Origin: JAMXLO01 sp963832895
Lineage (GTDB): Bacteria; Pseudomonadota; Alphaproteobacteria; Acetobacterales; Acetobacteraceae
Direction of reading: 5' to 3'
Assembly: GCA_963832895.1 (NCBI GenBank)
Contig: CAWHVQ010000010.1
Coordinates: forward strand, 124,001-188,000
DNA: 64,000 nt
Of this stretch, positions 24,964 through 33,760 are shown in pieces. How positions within the stretch are numbered: the stretch's first letter is position 1; every line of letters starts with the position of its first letter. The notes beneath the pieces were generated by a model, which saw only the letters and a list, made by a program, of their open reading frames with translations, was not told the origin of the DNA and did not search any database. A program made the translations under genes and the position numbers.

Positions 24964-26976
24964 TCAGGCGGCGGCGCGCGCTTGCAGCCGCTCGAGCAGC
25001 GGAGCCAGTGCCGCCGCCGCATCTGGCCCGAATTCCAAATGCACGCCGTCCGCGTCGGCCGCTCGCACCACGCACGGCAGCGCGACCGCAATACCGTCGA
25101 CGTGCAGCGTGCCTCGTCCGCCCACCGGCATTGCCGGAACTCCGCGCAGGCAGGCGCCACCTTCGGAAAGGTCGCTGATCTGCCCGGCGTGTTCGCCTTG
25201 CCCGGCAATCGCGAGCCGGCCCGGAAGCTCCGCCGCATAGCGCTGGCCCTTGCGTCGATCGACGGCGGCGGTCGAGGTCCGTACCACCTCGATCACCGAA
25301 TGGCGCAGCGCTTCCACAGCCTTGTTCAGTGCGAGCGTGTTGTCGCGCAGGTCGGCCGCGTGTCGCCCGGTACCGGATGCTTCAGTCGACACTTCGTTGG
25401 TGCGGCTTGTCATGTCGTTCGCTGCCGTCGCCGTCGCGCCGATGTTGCGGGCGATATCCGCGGTCGCGGCATCCTGTTGCCGCACGGCGGCAGCGATCGA
25501 TGTGGCGATCGCGCTGATTTCGGTGATCGTCTCGTCGATCCGCGCCACCGCCGCAACCGACGCGCCGGTCGCCGCACGCACCTGCCCGATGTGCTTGGCA
25601 ATATCTTCGGTGGAGCGCGCGGTCTGCATGGCGAGGGCCTTCACCTCGGAGGCAACCACCGCAAAACCTTTGCCCGCATCGCCCGCGCGTGCCGCCTCGA
25701 TCGTCGCATTCAGCGCCAGCAGGTTGGTCTGCGCGGCAATCCCGCCAATCATGTCGGCGACCGCGCCGATGCTTTCGACCTCTTGGCTCAACGAAACAAT
25801 GGTGTCGCGGGTCTCCAGCCCGGCGGTCACCGCGCGGCCCGCCACCTCGGTCGAGCGGCCGACCTGGCTGCCGATCTCGCGGATGGACGCAGCAAGCTGT
25901 TTCGCAGCGCCCGCGACCGTCTGGGCGATGCCCAGTGCCTCGCTGGCCGCGGTCGCCGCGTCCTGGGCCGAGGCACCTGTGCGGGTGGCGGACACGCTCA
26001 TGGCATCGGCGGTTGCCGCCATCGCGGTTGTCCGATCGCCGATCTGACGCAGCGCCGAATTCGTGGCGGTTTCGATCGTCTGCGCCATGCCGACCAGCGC
26101 CGCCCGCTTCTCTGCCTCGGAGCGACCGCGCTCGGCCTCCTGCTCCGCAGTGATTTGCTGCTCTCTGACCATGTGCTCTCTAAACACGAGTACGGCACGG
26201 GCCATGTCGCCAAGTTCGTCGCGATGGTCCCGCGCGCCAATCACGGCCGCCATGTTGCCGGCGGCAAGTTCCGTCATCGTCCGGGTCAGTGCACGAACCG
26301 GGCGGCCGATCGCCGCCACCACCATCGGCAGCAGGATCAGCATGACCAACCCCGAACCGCCGACGATCCAATAGGCGCGGATCAACATCGCGTGCGAACT
26401 GGCGCGGGCAATCTGGACGGACGCCGCCTCGGCCGCGCGGTGTTCGGCCGCCAGAGCGGAGATCTCGCGGCGCAGCGTCTCGAACGTCGCATCGCTGCGG
26501 CGGAAATAACCCACCGCGATCGCCGGGTCCGAGACAAGGTCCAACGCGTCACCCAACTGCTTGGCGTATTCCGCCGATCTGGCGGCGATTGCCCTGAGTC
26601 GCGGCAGATCCGGGTTGTTGGCGGTGCGCCGTGCAATCATCTCCTGCGCACTGGCACGCAACGCGCTCAGTTCGCGCCCGACGTCCTTGACCAGCGGATC
26701 GACCGTGGTCTCTGGAACGCCAGCCTGCTGCCAGACCATGGCACGCATTGCGGTGACCTGCACTGTGTCCACGGTGTCCAGCAATTGCGCGCTCGCCGCG
26801 GCTGTCGGCAAGGCATTGTTGGCGACATCGGCGAGCCTGCCTTCGGTCTTGGTCGCACCCAGCCATATCGACGCTGCCACCGCCGCCCCGGCGGCGAGGC
26901 ACGCCGCAGGAGCGATGAGCACCTTCGCCCACAGCGGCAGATCATGGAACGATCGCACGCCACGCAGGAGTTGCAT
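24964..26976 (-). CDS. Methyl-accepting chemotaxis protein with C-terminal PilZ domain
   Basis: The 670-residue protein has TM1 at about 17-40, a mainly helical periplasmic domain (about 40-200) without a Cache fold, TM2 at about 200-222, a HAMP region, and a kinase-control domain with the conserved tip IAAQTNLLALNATIEAARAG. At about 580-660 follows a PilZ domain with the c-di-GMP motifs RRKGQR and DLSEGGACL. The receptor could therefore combine a chemotaxis output with c-di-GMP level. A secreted single-Cache protein is encoded 24 bases upstream on the same strand and might supply the missing ligand-binding module. Confidence 0.9.
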   Translation of the reverse strand: MQLLRGVRSFHDLPLWAKVLIAPAACLAAGAAVAASIWLGATKTEGRLADVANNALPTAAASAQLLDTVDTVQVTAMRAMVWQQAGVPETTVDPLVKDVGRELSALRASAQEMIARRTANNPDLPRLRAIAARSAEYAKQLGDALDLVSDPAIAVGYFRRSDATFETLRREISALAAEHRAAEAASVQIARASSHAMLIRAYWIVGGSGLVMLILLPMVVAAIGRPVRALTRTMTELAAGNMAAVIGARDHRDELGDMARAVLVFREHMVREQQITAEQEAERGRSEAEKRAALVGMAQTIETATNSALRQIGDRTTAMAATADAMSVSATRTGASAQDAATAASEALGIAQTVAGAAKQLAASIREIGSQVGRSTEVAGRAVTAGLETRDTIVSLSQEVESIGAVADMIGGIAAQTNLLALNATIEAARAGDAGKGFAVVASEVKALAMQTARSTEDIAKHIGQVRAATGASVAAVARIDETITEISAIATSIAAAVRQQDAATADIARNIGATATAANDMTSRTNEVSTEASGTGRHAADLRDNTLALNKAVEALRHSVIEVVRTSTAAVDRRKGQRYAAELPGRLAIAGQGEHAGQISDLSEGGACLRGVPAMPVGGRGTLHVDGIAVALPCVVRAADADGVHLEFGPDAAAALAPLLERLQARAAA

Positions 26977-27000
26977 GTCTGGCTGCTCCCCACCCCGCCC

Positions 27001-27462
27001 TCAGCGGATGTAGACCCCGGCGATGTAGGTGAAGACCCCAGCCCTCTCGACGTAGGCCTCCTTGGGCAGGACCTTTCCCGTGATCGGGTCCTTGAATGCG
27101 AACGACACCCAGCCCGAGCCCGGACCGGCAGCGATCTGCTGGACGTCCATGCCGTATGCTTTTCCATTCACGTCGACGGCATCGAAGTAGGTCTTGCCCA
27201 CGAGCTTCGGGTTCTGGCCGTGCACGACGCGTACCCCATCCTTGTCGATAACGATCAAATAGAGGTCGCGGTCGACGTATTTCCCGCTGTGATCCATGAA
27301 CTCCAGCTTTGCCTCGTCCATACCCACCTCGGCGACGCGTGTAATCGCCTGCTTCACCAGCGCCACCGCCTCATCCTTGGTGGCAAACTCGCCCGCCGAC
27401 GCGGGAACCGCGCACGCGATGCAGACCGATGCGAGAACGGCGGCCAATTGCAGGTATCTCAC
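27001..27462 (-). CDS. Secreted single-Cache domain protein
   Basis: The 153-residue protein has a signal peptide of about 23 residues (LAAVLASVCIACAVPASA, then GEFATK), followed by a single-Cache fold: KDEAVALVKQAI helix, LYLIVIDKDGVRVVHGQNP and LVGKTYFDAVDVNGKAY, then GWVSFAFKDP. There is no membrane anchor after the signal. Such free periplasmic Cache proteins often neighbour chemoreceptors or cyclases. Here it precedes the PilZ chemoreceptor by 24 bases and is likely co-transcribed. Confidence 0.85.
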   Translation of the reverse strand: MRYLQLAAVLASVCIACAVPASAGEFATKDEAVALVKQAITRVAEVGMDEAKLEFMDHSGKYVDRDLYLIVIDKDGVRVVHGQNPKLVGKTYFDAVDVNGKAYGMDVQQIAAGPGSGWVSFAFKDPITGKVLPKEAYVERAGVFTYIAGVYIR

Positions 27463-27554
27463 CGGAAGGCTCCTGTGATGGGGGCGCGGGGCCGGATACT
27501 TGTCCGGCCGGGTTAAGAGCCGGCTAATCCCCAGGGCCTGTCCATGGGCCTGGC

Positions 27555-27568
27555 TTGACCCAGATCAT
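27555..27568. promoter_or_regulatory. FNR/FixK-like box in the divergent cache-ccmC intergenic region
   Basis: TTGAC-CCAG-ATCAT matches the Crp/Fnr consensus TTGAT-N4-ATCAA at 8 of 10 positions. It lies about 124 bases before ccmC and 93 before the Cache gene. Regulation of cytochrome c maturation by FNR-type factors is known in other bacteria. The site is sequence-based only. Confidence 0.4.
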
Positions 27569-27691
27569 TGAGCCGCGCCCGCCGATCGGTTCATTGCCGC
27601 CTGTATGAACATTCCTTCAGGTGCTTTGCAGGCTGGCGTTGCGCTATGCAGCCGCTTTCAATCGCAAGCTGGCATGGGCTAGGTTGATCGC

Positions 27692-28477
27692 GTGGATGCG
27701 AGTTCCCTTGTTGCCCCGCCCCCGAGTGGGCGAAATCCGGGGCGCTCCCTGCATCGTTTCGCCAATCCGGGACGCTTTCTGCGCCTGTCCGGCGCGGTGC
27801 TGCCTTGGCTTGCCTTAGCCGGCACGGCGTTGACCGCGATCGGCTTGGTCTGGGGCCTGTTCTTCGCCCCGGCCGACTGGCAGCAAGGCGACGCGGTCCG
27901 CATCATGTACATCCACGTCCCGGCTGCCTGGCTCGCATCCGCCGGCTATTTGGCATTGGCGCTTTGTTCCGCGCTGTCGCTGGTCTGGCGCCATCCCCTG
28001 GCCGACCTGGCCGCGGTCGAGATCGGCCCGGTCGGCGCCGGCTTCACCGCGCTCTGCCTGCTCACCGGCAGTATCTGGGGCAAGCCGATGTGGGGTGCCT
28101 GGTGGGTGTGGGACGCACGCCTCACCTCGGTGTTGATCCTGTTCTTCCTCTATCTCGGCCACATCGCGCTGGTGCGCGCATTCGACGACCCCGTGCGAGG
28201 CTATCGATCGGGTGCCATCCTGGCGCTGGTCGGCGTTGTGAACCTGCCGATCATCAAGTTCAGTGTCGACTGGTGGAACACGCTGCACCAGCCGGACACC
28301 ATCACGCTGATCGGCGCGCCGACCATGTATGTCGGCATGCTGTGGCCGCTGCTGTTCGCCGCACTCGGCTATACGCTGGTGTTCGCCGCAATCGTCCTGG
28401 CCCGCACCCGCGCGGCGGTGATGGAGCGGCGGATCCGCGCGCTGCTGATGGCGCGTGCCGACGCGGCCGCCGCATGA
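27692..28477 (+). CDS. ccmC: Haem exporter/handling protein CcmC
   Basis: This 261-residue inner-membrane protein of System I cytochrome c maturation loads haem onto CcmE. Six hydrophobic segments are visible. The tryptophan-rich haem loop is WGAWWVWDARLTS near residue 136, with the flanking histidines in YIHVPAAW and WWNTLHQPDT. The start is GTG. The stop overlaps the ccmD start (ATGA). It opens a ccmCDEFGHI cluster; ccmA and ccmB are not in the window. Confidence 0.96.
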   Translation: MDASSLVAPPPSGRNPGRSLHRFANPGRFLRLSGAVLPWLALAGTALTAIGLVWGLFFAPADWQQGDAVRIMYIHVPAAWLASAGYLALALCSALSLVWRHPLADLAAVEIGPVGAGFTALCLLTGSIWGKPMWGAWWVWDARLTSVLILFFLYLGHIALVRAFDDPVRGYRSGAILALVGVVNLPIIKFSVDWWNTLHQPDTITLIGAPTMYVGMLWPLLFAALGYTLVFAAIVLARTRAAVMERRIRALLMARADAAAA

Positions 28478-28608
28478 CCCACTTGCCGTATATCGTCGCG
28501 GCCTATGTGTTGGGGGTGGCGATCCCCGGCACATTCGCGCTGATGGCCTTGCTCCGCATGCGCGTGGCGCAACGCCGGTTGGCGGCCATTGGCCCGCGCA
28601 GGCGCTGA
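28474..28608 (+). CDS. ccmD: Haem exporter accessory protein CcmD
   Basis: This small 44-residue protein has one N-terminal membrane helix (YIVAAYVLGVAIPGTFALMAL) and a basic tail (RMRVAQRRL), the standard CcmD pattern. It helps release holo-CcmE from CcmABC. The start overlaps the ccmC stop, and its own stop is followed at once by the GTG of ccmE. Confidence 0.88.
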   Translation: MTHLPYIVAAYVLGVAIPGTFALMALLRMRVAQRRLAAIGPRRR

Positions 28609-29112
28609 GTGACCCGCAAGCGCCGCCGTCTGTGGATACTGCTCGCCTGCGGGCTGGGCCTCGGCTCCGCCACCGCTCTGGCGCTGTTCGCGTTCCGCGA
28701 CAACCTGGTGTTCTTCCTCGCGCCCTCCGACCTCGCGAGCAAGGCGCCCCCACCCGGCCGCACGTTTCGTCTCGGCGGCCTGGTCGAGCAGGGCAGCGTC
28801 CAACGTTCCACCGACGAGGGCCATCCCGCGGCCAAGTTCCGCGTGACGGATGGCGGCGCCAGTGTGGAGGTGACGTATGTCGGCATCCTTCCCGATCTGT
28901 TTCGCGAAGGCCAGGGCGTGGTGACGCTGGGCGCGATGCGGCCGGATGGGACGTTCCGCGCCTCCGAGGTGCTGGCGAAGCACGACGAGACCTACATGCC
29001 CAAGGACGTGGCGGATGCGCTGAAGAAGTCGGGCCATTGGAATCCATCCGCCGGCCCGCCGCCGCCCGCCGCGACCTGGAACACGATGCAGATCAGGAAG
29101 ACAGGAGGATGA
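28609..29112 (+). CDS. ccmE: Periplasmic haem chaperone CcmE
   Basis: The 167-residue protein has an N-terminal anchor (about residues 8-28) and an OB-fold periplasmic domain with the segments RLGGLVEQGSV and VTYVGILPDLFREGQGVV. Haem is bound covalently at His125 in the conserved LAKHDETYMP, with Tyr129 as axial ligand. The Pro-rich C-terminus is dispensable in the family. The start is GTG directly after ccmD. A GC-rich palindrome separates it from ccmF. Confidence 0.95.
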   Translation: MTRKRRRLWILLACGLGLGSATALALFAFRDNLVFFLAPSDLASKAPPPGRTFRLGGLVEQGSVQRSTDEGHPAAKFRVTDGGASVEVTYVGILPDLFREGQGVVTLGAMRPDGTFRASEVLAKHDETYMPKDVADALKKSGHWNPSAGPPPPAATWNTMQIRKTGG

Positions 29113-29132
29113 CGGCCGGACCCGACTACCGG

Positions 29133-29160
29133 CTCCCTCTCCCCTCGCGGGGGGAGGGGG
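29133..29160. repeat. GC-rich palindrome between ccmE and ccmF (dispersed repeat copy)
   Basis: CTCCCTCTCCCCTCGCGGGG followed by a GAGGGGG arm forms a hairpin of the same type as at 6903 and within the Rieske gene. Here it is intercistronic inside an operon, so it could tune mRNA stability or partial termination rather than end transcription. Confidence 0.55.
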
Positions 29161-29211
29161 CGTTGCCAGCCCGAGCCCCCCAACCGCGTCCCTCAAGGGG
29201 AAGGTAGGGCC

Positions 29212-31182
29212 ATGATCCCTGAACTCGGCCATTTCGCACTGGCTCTCGCTGTGGTCATAGCCGGCGCCCAGGCCGTGCTGCCGCTGCTCGGCGCCCATAC
29301 CCGCGATGCGCGACTGATGCAGACCGCGCCGGCTCTGGCGATCGGCCAGCTCATCGCGCTGGCGACCGCCTACGGCTGTCTGATCTGGAGCGCCGTGGTC
29401 GATGACTTCTCGGTCGCCAATGTGGTGGAGAATTCCAACAGCCTGACGCCGCTGATCTACAAGATCACCGGCACCTGGGGTAATCACGAGGGCTCCATCC
29501 TGCTCTGGTGCCTGATCCTGGCACTGTGCGGCGGCGCGGTGGCGGGCTTCGGCCGCGCTCTGCCGTCGTCGCTGCGCGCGCGTGTTATCGGCGTGCTGGG
29601 CTTCACCTCGGCGGGCTTCCTGCTGTTCGCGCTGACCACATCCAACCCGCTCGAGCGCGTCTGGCCGCCGCCGGTCGATGGCCGCGCCATGAATCCGCTG
29701 CTGCAGGACCCCGGCCTCGCGTTCCATCCCCCTGTGCTCTACACCGGCTATGTCGGCTTCGCGATCCCGTTCGCATTCGCCGTCGCCGCCTTGCTGGAAG
29801 GCCGCGTCGACGCCGCCTGGGGCCGCTGGGTACGCCCCTGGACGCTCGCCGCCTGGTGCCTGCTAACCGGTGGCATCGCTCTCGGCTCCTGGTGGGCGTA
29901 TTACGAGTTGGGCTGGGGCGGCTATTGGTTCTGGGACCCGGTCGAGAACGCCTCGCTGCTGCCCTGGCTGTCCGGCACCGCGCTCCTGCACTCCGCCATC
30001 GTGGTGGAGAAGCGCGAGGCGCTGAAGATCTGGACCATCCTCCTCGCCATCGGTACGTTCTCGCTGTCGCTGTGCGGCACGTTCCTGGTGCGCTCCGGCA
30101 TCCTCAACTCGGTGCACAGCTTCGCCAACGATCCGACCCGCGGCGTGTTCATCCTGGTCCTGCTGGCAATCGTGATCGGCGGCTCGCTGCTGCTGTTCGC
30201 GTTACGCGCGCCGGTCATGGCGCCTACGGGGATCTTCGCGCCGATCTCGCGCGAGGGTGCGCTGGTGCTCAACAACATCCTGCTGTGCTCGATCTGCGCG
30301 GTGGTGTTGACCGGTACCACCTATCCGCTGTTCGCCGAGCTGCTGTTCGGCGCCAAGCTCAGCGTTGGGCCGCCGTACTTCGAGAGCACAGTGTTCCCGC
30401 TCGCCATCCCACTGTTCGTCGCGATGTCGCTTGGGCCCGTGCTGCCATGGAAGCGCGCGGAACTGTGGCCGGCACTGCTGAAGCTGTGGTGGGCGGCACT
30501 GATCGCGACACTTATCGGCATCGCCACGGCATTCGGGCTGCATGCCGGGCTCGCCGCGCTGGGCTTCGCCGCATCGGCCTGGCTGATCGCGGGCGCACTC
30601 GCTGAACTGGTCGAGCGCACCAGGCTGTTCCGTGCGCCATTCGCCACCATTCGCTCCCGCGCGGCCGCGCAGCCGCTGTCGGTCTGGGGCTCGGCGGTGG
30701 CGCATGCCGGCATGGGCGTCACGGTTGCCGGCATCGCCGGCATGTCGCTTGCCGTCAGTTCGATCGTGGCCGTGCACCCGGGCCAGCGCGTGCAGCTCGG
30801 CGGCTACGACTGGACGCTCGTGGACCTGCGCGACGCGCCAGGACCGAACTACACGGCGCGCGTCGCCGACATCCGCGTCAGCCGCGGCGGTGACGAGATC
30901 GCGATGTTCCATCCATCGCGCAGGATGTTTGTCGTGCAGAAGACCACGGTGACCGACACCGCGATCGAGACCAACGGGCTGCGTGATCTCTATGCCGTCC
31001 TCGGCGACGAGCGCGACGGCGCCGCCGTGCTGCGCCTGCACGTCAATCCGCTGGCGCCATGGATCTGGTTCGGCGCCCTGGTGATGGCGGCGGGCGGTGC
31101 ATTGTCGCTGGCCGATCGGCGCCTGCGTATCGGCGCACCGGCCCGCCGGTCCGCTGCCGCTCAGGCGGGAGTGGCGTCGTGA
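29212..31182 (+). CDS. ccmF: Cytochrome c haem lyase subunit CcmF
   Basis: This large polytopic membrane protein of 656 residues, with CcmH and CcmI, attaches haem from CcmE to apocytochrome c. It contains the haem-contact WWD block (WAYYELGWGGYWFWDPVENAS) around residue 225, the preceding TWGNHEGSILLW motif and conserved periplasmic histidines such as LAFHPPVLYTG. The C-terminal periplasmic loop and final helix are complete. It follows ccmE by 99 bases and precedes ccmG by 16. Confidence 0.96.
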   Translation: MIPELGHFALALAVVIAGAQAVLPLLGAHTRDARLMQTAPALAIGQLIALATAYGCLIWSAVVDDFSVANVVENSNSLTPLIYKITGTWGNHEGSILLWCLILALCGGAVAGFGRALPSSLRARVIGVLGFTSAGFLLFALTTSNPLERVWPPPVDGRAMNPLLQDPGLAFHPPVLYTGYVGFAIPFAFAVAALLEGRVDAAWGRWVRPWTLAAWCLLTGGIALGSWWAYYELGWGGYWFWDPVENASLLPWLSGTALLHSAIVVEKREALKIWTILLAIGTFSLSLCGTFLVRSGILNSVHSFANDPTRGVFILVLLAIVIGGSLLLFALRAPVMAPTGIFAPISREGALVLNNILLCSICAVVLTGTTYPLFAELLFGAKLSVGPPYFESTVFPLAIPLFVAMSLGPVLPWKRAELWPALLKLWWAALIATLIGIATAFGLHAGLAALGFAASAWLIAGALAELVERTRLFRAPFATIRSRAAAQPLSVWGSAVAHAGMGVTVAGIAGMSLAVSSIVAVHPGQRVQLGGYDWTLVDLRDAPGPNYTARVADIRVSRGGDEIAMFHPSRRMFVVQKTTVTDTAIETNGLRDLYAVLGDERDGAAVLRLHVNPLAPWIWFGALVMAAGGALSLADRRLRIGAPARRSAAAQAGVAS

Positions 31183-31198
31183 TCGAGGGGCTCCGCCC

Positions 31199-31757
31199 GT
31201 GACTCCCCTTCAGCGCCGCGCCTTCCTCCTCGCCCCGCTCGGTGTCGCCGCCCTGGGTGGCACCGCCTTCTGGCTGCTGCTCGAGCGCATGCGCGAGGGC
31301 ACCTACGACCCGCACGGTGTGCCCAGCATGCTGATCGGCAAGGAGCTGCCCAGCTTCTCGCTGCCAGGCTTGCCGCCCGGCCAGGGTTTTTCCTCCGCCG
31401 ATGTCATCGCCGCCGGGCGCCCGACCCTGGTCAACTTCTTCGCCTCCTGGTGCATCCCCTGTGTCGAGGAAGCGCCCGGCGCTGATGACCCTGAAGCAGC
31501 AGGGCACTCCGATCTGGGGCATCGCCTACAAGGATAAGCCAGACGCCACCGCCGAATTCCTCCACCAGAACGGCGATCCCTACACGCGCATCGCGCGCGA
31601 CGAGCCAGGCACCACCGCGATCAACTTCGGCCTCTACGGTGTCCCCGAGACCTACCTCGTCGACAGGTCCGGCATCGTGCGCTGGCGCTGGCCGGGTGGC
31701 CTGAGCGACGACATCATCCACCAGTCGCTGGCACCGCTCCTCCAGAGCCTGGCGTGA
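31199..31757 (+). pseudogene. ccmG: Thiol-disulfide oxidoreductase CcmG/DsbE, interrupted by a one-base frameshift
   Basis: This membrane-anchored thioredoxin-like protein reduces apocytochrome CXXCH cysteines. The first frame gives the anchor (about residues 9-27), the GKELPSFSLPGLPP linker and the active site WCIPC (Cys85, Cys88), up to EEAP. The thioredoxin fold then continues one frame over: LMTLKQQG, GIAYKDKP, YGVPETYLVDRSGIVRWRW. Dropping one G at 31478-31479 restores a product of normal length, about 185 residues. The downstream part ends by overlapping ccmH. Because Ccm maturation needs this protein in many bacteria, a sequence error is a serious possibility. Confidence 0.85.
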
Positions 31758-32203
31758 GACTTATCGTCGCAGCCCTGCTGTTCTGCCTGTCCGCATCGCC
31801 CGTCTTCGCGGTAAGCGATCCCGCCGAGATGCTGCCCGACCGCGCGCAGGAGCAACGCGCCGAAGCACTCGGCCACCAGCTTCGCTGCCTCGTCTGCCAG
31901 AACGAAAGCGTCGAAGAGTCCAACGCCGATCTCGCGCGCGATCTGCGCGGTATCATCCGTCAGCGCATCGTGGCCGGCGACAGCGATCGGCAGGTGATCG
32001 ACTGGATGGTCGCGCGCTACGGCAGTTTTGTCCGACTGCGCCCACCGTTCAACGTGACGACATTCGCCCTCTGGGGGGCGCCCGGTATCGCGCTGCTGGT
32101 CGGCATAGGCGCGGTGGTGATCGCGCGGCGCCGGCGCCCCGCCGCACCAGTACCGCTCAGCGACGTGGAACGACAGCGTCTGGCCGATCTGCTGAAATCG
32201 TGA
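31754..32203 (+). CDS. ccmH: Cytochrome c maturation protein CcmH (CycL)
   Basis: The 149-residue protein has a signal peptide ending near FAVSDP and the LRCLVCQN redox motif (Cys45, Cys48), followed by a three-helix periplasmic domain (DLARDLRGIIRQRI) and one C-terminal membrane helix. It is the short CcmH/CycL form; the TPR half is the separate ccmI gene, the usual alphaproteobacterial arrangement. The start is GTG, overlapping the ccmG stop. Confidence 0.93.
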   Translation: MRLIVAALLFCLSASPVFAVSDPAEMLPDRAQEQRAEALGHQLRCLVCQNESVEESNADLARDLRGIIRQRIVAGDSDRQVIDWMVARYGSFVRLRPPFNVTTFALWGAPGIALLVGIGAVVIARRRRPAAPVPLSDVERQRLADLLKS

Positions 32204-32910
32204 TCTGGCTCGCCATTGCCCTGCTGGCGGTGATCGCCCTGGCGCCGCTGGCCCTTTCGTTGCGTCGCACCGCCGCCGCGCGCGGCCGACAGGAGGCGGC
32301 AGTCGCGCTGCATCGCGCCCAGCTCGCCGAACTGGACCGCGACCTTGCCGACGGACGCATCGCCGCCGCGGAACATGCCAACGCTACACTCGAGGTCCAG
32401 CGCCGCCTGCTCGCATCGGCCGCCAACGCTGAGACTGCAGCGCGCAGCAGTTCGCGCGGTCCCGTGCTGTTCGCTCTGGTCCTGGTGCCGCTCGGCGGAC
32501 TGGTGCTGTACCTGTTGGGAGGGTCACCGGAGCTGCCTGCCGTCCCGCTCGCCGACCGCATTGCGGCCGCCCAAGAGCGCGAGGCGCGGGAGGCCGTGCT
32601 GATCGGACAGCTTCGCCAGCGGTTGAGCCAGATCGATCCGCATACCGAACAGGCACGCCAGGGCTATATACTCCTGGGCAATGCTGAAGCCAGCCGCGGC
32701 CGGCTGCAGGAAGCCGCCGACGCCTGGCGCACCGCGCTCGCCGCGCGCTTCGATCCGACCATTGCTGCGGAAGCCGCTGAGGCACTGACCGAGGCGCACG
32801 GCCAGGTCGATGATGAAGCGGCATCGTTGTTCCGTCGCGCTATTGCCGAATCTCCGGCTGATGCTCCGTGGCGGCCGATGGCACAGAAGCGTCTTTCGGA
32901 AGCGAAATGA
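32200..32910 (+). CDS. ccmI: Cytochrome c biogenesis protein CcmI (CycH), short form
   Basis: The 236-residue protein has two N-terminal membrane helices (about 2-20 and 88-107) around a cytoplasmic helical loop with LAELDRDLADGRI, then a TPR-like C-terminal part (QARQGYILLGNAEASRGRLQEAADAW) that would hold apocytochrome c. It is shorter than CycH of rhizobia. The GTG start overlaps the ccmH stop, and the 3' end overlaps the convergent permease gene by about 70 bases. Confidence 0.85.
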   Translation: MIWLAIALLAVIALAPLALSLRRTAAARGRQEAAVALHRAQLAELDRDLADGRIAAAEHANATLEVQRRLLASAANAETAARSSSRGPVLFALVLVPLGGLVLYLLGGSPELPAVPLADRIAAAQEREAREAVLIGQLRQRLSQIDPHTEQARQGYILLGNAEASRGRLQEAADAWRTALAARFDPTIAAEAAEALTEAHGQVDDEAASLFRRAIAESPADAPWRPMAQKRLSEAK

Positions 32911-33760
32911 CCCGCAATGCCCAAAGGACCCCGCCGGGCAGCAACAGCAGCAAGACCAACAACGCGCAGGCGATCGCCGAAGCCGTCGGCCAGTCGCCGT
33001 TCTGAAAGAACTCCTGCCACAGCATACGCCCGACCAGTTGCGCCTGTGGGCCGCCGAGCAGTTCCGGGATCACATATTCGCCGGCGGCGGGGATGAACAC
33101 CAGCAGCATGCCCGCCCACACCCCGGGCAGCGACAGCGGCAGCGTCACCGCGAGGAACACGCGCCACGGCGGCGCGCCGAGATCGGCCGCTGCGTTCAGC
33201 AATTGTGCGTCCAGTTGCGACAGCCGCGCGTAGAGCGGCAGCACCATGAACGGCAGGTAGGTGTAGATCATGCCGATATACATCGCGGTGTCGGTGTAGA
33301 GCAGGCGCAGCGGCGCGAGACCCAGCGTCACGAGCGCGGTGTTGATCCAGCCGTCGTCCTGCAACAGGCCGATCCACGCGTTGATGCGCATCAGGAAGCC
33401 GGTCCAGAACGGCAGCATCACCAGCATGAGCAGCAGGCTGCGCCAGCGCTCCGGGCTGCGTGCAATGCCGAGGGCCATTGGATAGCCGGCCAGCAGGCAG
33501 ATCGCAGTGGACAGTCCGGCGACCTTCAGGCTGAGCAGCAGCGCATGCGCATATAGCGGGTCCGTGAGGATCAGCGAGAATGCATCGGCACTGATGTGCA
33601 AGCCGCCGCCGGACCGCAGGATCGGCGCATAGGGGGGAACGCTGTCGGCAGGAAACGAGAACGCGATCTTCAGCACGATCAGTGTCGGCAGGATCAGCAG
33701 CACCAGCAGCCATATCCATGCAACTGCCAATACAGCGGTGCGGCCCGATGCGAGCGTCAT
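32840..33760 (-). CDS. potH: Putrescine/spermidine-type ABC transporter permease (PotH/PotB)
   Basis: The 306-residue inner-membrane protein has about six helices and the PotB/PotH segments RINAWIGLLQDDGWIN and YTYLPFMVLPLYA. The EAA coupling loop is AAADLGAPPWRVFLAVTLPLSLPG, and the family FIPAAGEYVIPELLGG follows. It overlaps the ATPase stop by 4 bases. No second permease (PotI/PotC) follows; the gene instead runs into the convergent ccmI gene. Either the partner is elsewhere or it has been lost. Confidence 0.92.
   Translation of the reverse strand: MTLASGRTAVLAVAWIWLLVLLILPTLIVLKIAFSFPADSVPPYAPILRSGGGLHISADAFSLILTDPLYAHALLLSLKVAGLSTAICLLAGYPMALGIARSPERWRSLLLMLVMLPFWTGFLMRINAWIGLLQDDGWINTALVTLGLAPLRLLYTDTAMYIGMIYTYLPFMVLPLYARLSQLDAQLLNAAADLGAPPWRVFLAVTLPLSLPGVWAGMLLVFIPAAGEYVIPELLGGPQAQLVGRMLWQEFFQNGDWPTASAIACALLVLLLLLPGGVLWALRVISLPKDASVPSAATEHQPEIRQ

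Noticed and set aside
24955..27516. 853-codon open frame antisense to the chemoreceptor
   Set aside because: Same cause: it is the mirror of a GC-rich coding region, has no domain features, and crosses two sense genes.
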